46,687 bases of DNA from a virus: positions 1-46,687 of IMG/VR virus record IMGVR_UViG_3300009008_000071. One strand, written 5' to 3'. The notes under the pieces are model-generated. The model worked only from the letters and a program-made list of their open reading frames with translations, was not told where the DNA came from and did not search any database. A program made the position numbers and the translations under genes. Shown here piece after piece: positions 45,940-46,687 of the stretch; positions within the stretch are counted from its first letter, which is position 1; each line of letters begins with the position of its first letter.

Positions 45940-46028
45940 ATTAATAACCCCTCAAAACAGTTTGGACATTCACCCCGTCCCACTTCCACATTCTTAACTT
46001 TAATCTTACAAACATCACAAGTTTTCAT
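45936..46028 (-). CDS. Zinc-ribbon mini-protein (30 aa)
   Basis: CDVC (4-7) and CPNC (~21-24) in 30 residues. Starts at an ATGA overlap with the previous gene and ends at an ATGA overlap with the next. A complete zinc ribbon with no extra domain. Confidence 0.55.
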   Translation of the reverse strand: MKTCDVCKIKVKNVEVGRGECPNCFEGLLI

Positions 46029-46159
46029 TGCAAACTCCATTTCACCGTTTGCGGTGGAAATTGTTGCCTTTTTACTTCCTTATTATTATAAACAATAAAA
46101 GTGTAATCTGGAAAATCTTTCTTCAATTGTTTTAATATTGCATCGATTGTATCTTTCAC
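46025..46159 (-). CDS. Mini-protein (44 aa)
   Basis: GTG start after GAGGTGATTGGAGA. MKDTIDAILKQLKKDFPDYT helical start, then FIVYNNKEVKRQQFPP. A small alpha/beta protein; unrecognised. Confidence 0.5.
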   Translation of the reverse strand: MKDTIDAILKQLKKDFPDYTFIVYNNKEVKRQQFPPQTVKWSLQ

Positions 46160-46347
46160 TCTCCAATCACCTCAATCTTAAACCTAATCCGTTTACCTAA
46201 ATATTTTTGGGGAAGGCTGATTGTTCCCAGCTTAACGCCTTTACCTTTAATTAACCACCAGTTCCGCCAATTCTCCCGCACATCATTTGCGCCTGATCTC
46301 CCAACAGTCTTCCGTTCAATATATCCAGTCAATCCAATTCTTGCCAT
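46156..46347 (-). CDS. Small basic protein, AbrB-like strand pattern (63 aa)
   Basis: VKLGTISLPQKYLGKRIRFKI resembles the G-x-V-x-LP-x5-GkrVrvk swapped-hairpin pattern of AbrB/SpoVT or archaeal transition regulators, but half a domain is missing. Trp-rich N-terminal part (ENWRNWWLIKG). May be a DNA-binding protein; weak. Confidence 0.5.
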   Translation of the reverse strand: MARIGLTGYIERKTVGRSGANDVRENWRNWWLIKGKGVKLGTISLPQKYLGKRIRFKIEVIGE

Positions 46348-46607
46348 TTTTTTAACTCCCTCTTTATTTTTTTTTCCTTGAAAAAATTTTCCGAAATATT
46401 TTTTTTGTTTTTGTCTTTTGCTCTTTTTTTCATGTACTCTCTTATGAAATCTTCTTGTTGTTCTTTAAAGATAAGTTTTTGATTAATTTGTAATTTCATA
46501 AAATTTTCAAGTTCTCTTGAAACCACAGTGTCATTTTCTAAACAGAATAATTTAAATCGCTTATACAACTTGGGGTCAAAGAACAAAGTGACAGTTTTTC
46601 TTTCCAT
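46329..46607 (-). CDS. Ribbon-helix-helix regulator with coiled tail (92 aa)
   Basis: TVTLFFDPKLYKRFKLFCLEN then TVVSRELENFMKLQI is a CopG-type strand-helix-helix. The remaining 50 residues are highly charged and helical. No ribosome site; a TATA box 24 bp upstream suggests a leaderless transcript. First gene of the leftward structural arm, so a likely regulator of the right-end promoter. Confidence 0.7.
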   Translation of the reverse strand: MERKTVTLFFDPKLYKRFKLFCLENDTVVSRELENFMKLQINQKLIFKEQQEDFIREYMKKRAKDKNKKNISENFFKEKKIKRELKKWQELD

Positions 46608-46625
46608 AAATGCACAAATGTATAC

Positions 46626-46636
46626 TTATATAAATA
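46626..46636 (-). promoter_or_regulatory. Archaeal TATA box for the right-end operon
   Basis: Leftward TATTTATATAA, centred near 46631, sits 24 bp before the ATG at 46607 and after a purine-rich CGAAAAG that could be the BRE. Same architecture as the RHH gene at 15929. Confidence 0.6.
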
Positions 46637-46687
46637 CTTTTCGGTTTTAACCCCCCAAAATTTTCAAAAAATTATGTTTGAGGTGTC

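Noticed and set aside
1-46687. tRNA or rRNA genes, integrase, insertion sequences
   Set aside because: I saw no cloverleaf with CCA-type ends, no tyrosine or serine recombinase motif, no DDE transposase and no terminal inverted repeats.
1-46687. Terminal direct repeats marking a linear genome
   Set aside because: First and last bases share only GTC; not significant.

Overview
ORGANISM AND KIND OF ELEMENT. The window is almost certainly a (near-)complete genome of a tailed double-stranded DNA virus (Caudoviricetes, HK97-type head, long non-contractile tail), most probably infecting an archaeon. The virus part is secure: large terminase, portal, prohead protease/scaffold, HK97-fold capsid protein, tail tube, tail chaperones, tape measure, baseplate and collar-type fibres lie in canonical order. 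The archaeal part is inferred from a primase that joins a PriS-type catalytic core to a PriL-type four-cysteine domain and a helicase, an ERCC4/XPF-family nuclease, archaeal TATA boxes about 25 bp upstream of apparently leaderless ribbon-helix-helix genes, and many zinc-ribbon mini-proteins. Shine-Dalgarno sites (GGAGG, GGAGGTGAT) are strong but do not separate archaea from bacteria. There is no integrase, tRNA, rRNA, CRISPR array or insertion sequence. LAYOUT. Two transcription arms diverge from the window ends and converge near 10.36 kb. (1) 1-360 is an AT-rich control region with CACTACT iteron-like repeats. (2) 397-10380, plus strand: early/accessory arm of tightly packed small genes (many zinc ribbons), a DUF6876 protein, an ATP-dependent DNA ligase, a second AAA+ ATPase, and a MoxR/CobS-like ATPase with a large CobT-like VWA protein carrying HExxH. 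(3) 10354-15929, minus strand: replication arm with ERCC4 nuclease, probable ssDNA-binding protein, zinc mini-proteins, the PriS-PriL-helicase fusion and its upstream RHH regulator. (4) 16024-19737, minus: envelope/lysis-like genes (HExGHH lipoprotein, metallophosphoesterase, holin-like protein, membrane-anchored Glu/Val-rich stalk, transglutaminase-like cysteine enzyme). (5) 19734-30730, minus: tail module, with a glycosyltransferase and two methyltransferases inserted between chaperones and tail tube. (6) 30767-38762, minus: neck and connector proteins, fibre-like virion proteins with repeats. (7) 38820-46607, minus: head module (capsid, decoration, protease/scaffold, portal, terminase), small packaging-end genes and an RHH regulator with its own TATA box. 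HOW IT WORKS TOGETHER. If the molecule is circular or circularly permuted, the window ends join to form one divergent control region (RHH promoter leftward, early promoter rightward, iterons between). Strong hairpin/poly-T terminators directly follow the capsid, a repeat fibre and the tail-tube genes, a simple way to give abundant virion proteins more transcript. Most interesting points: the single-chain primase-FeS-helicase, the ATPase/VWA-HExxH pair, the swarm of zinc mini-proteins, an internal scaffold start inside the protease gene, iteron clusters, and a speculative Ku-like protein near the ligase. All family calls are from reading motifs; no database search was possible.
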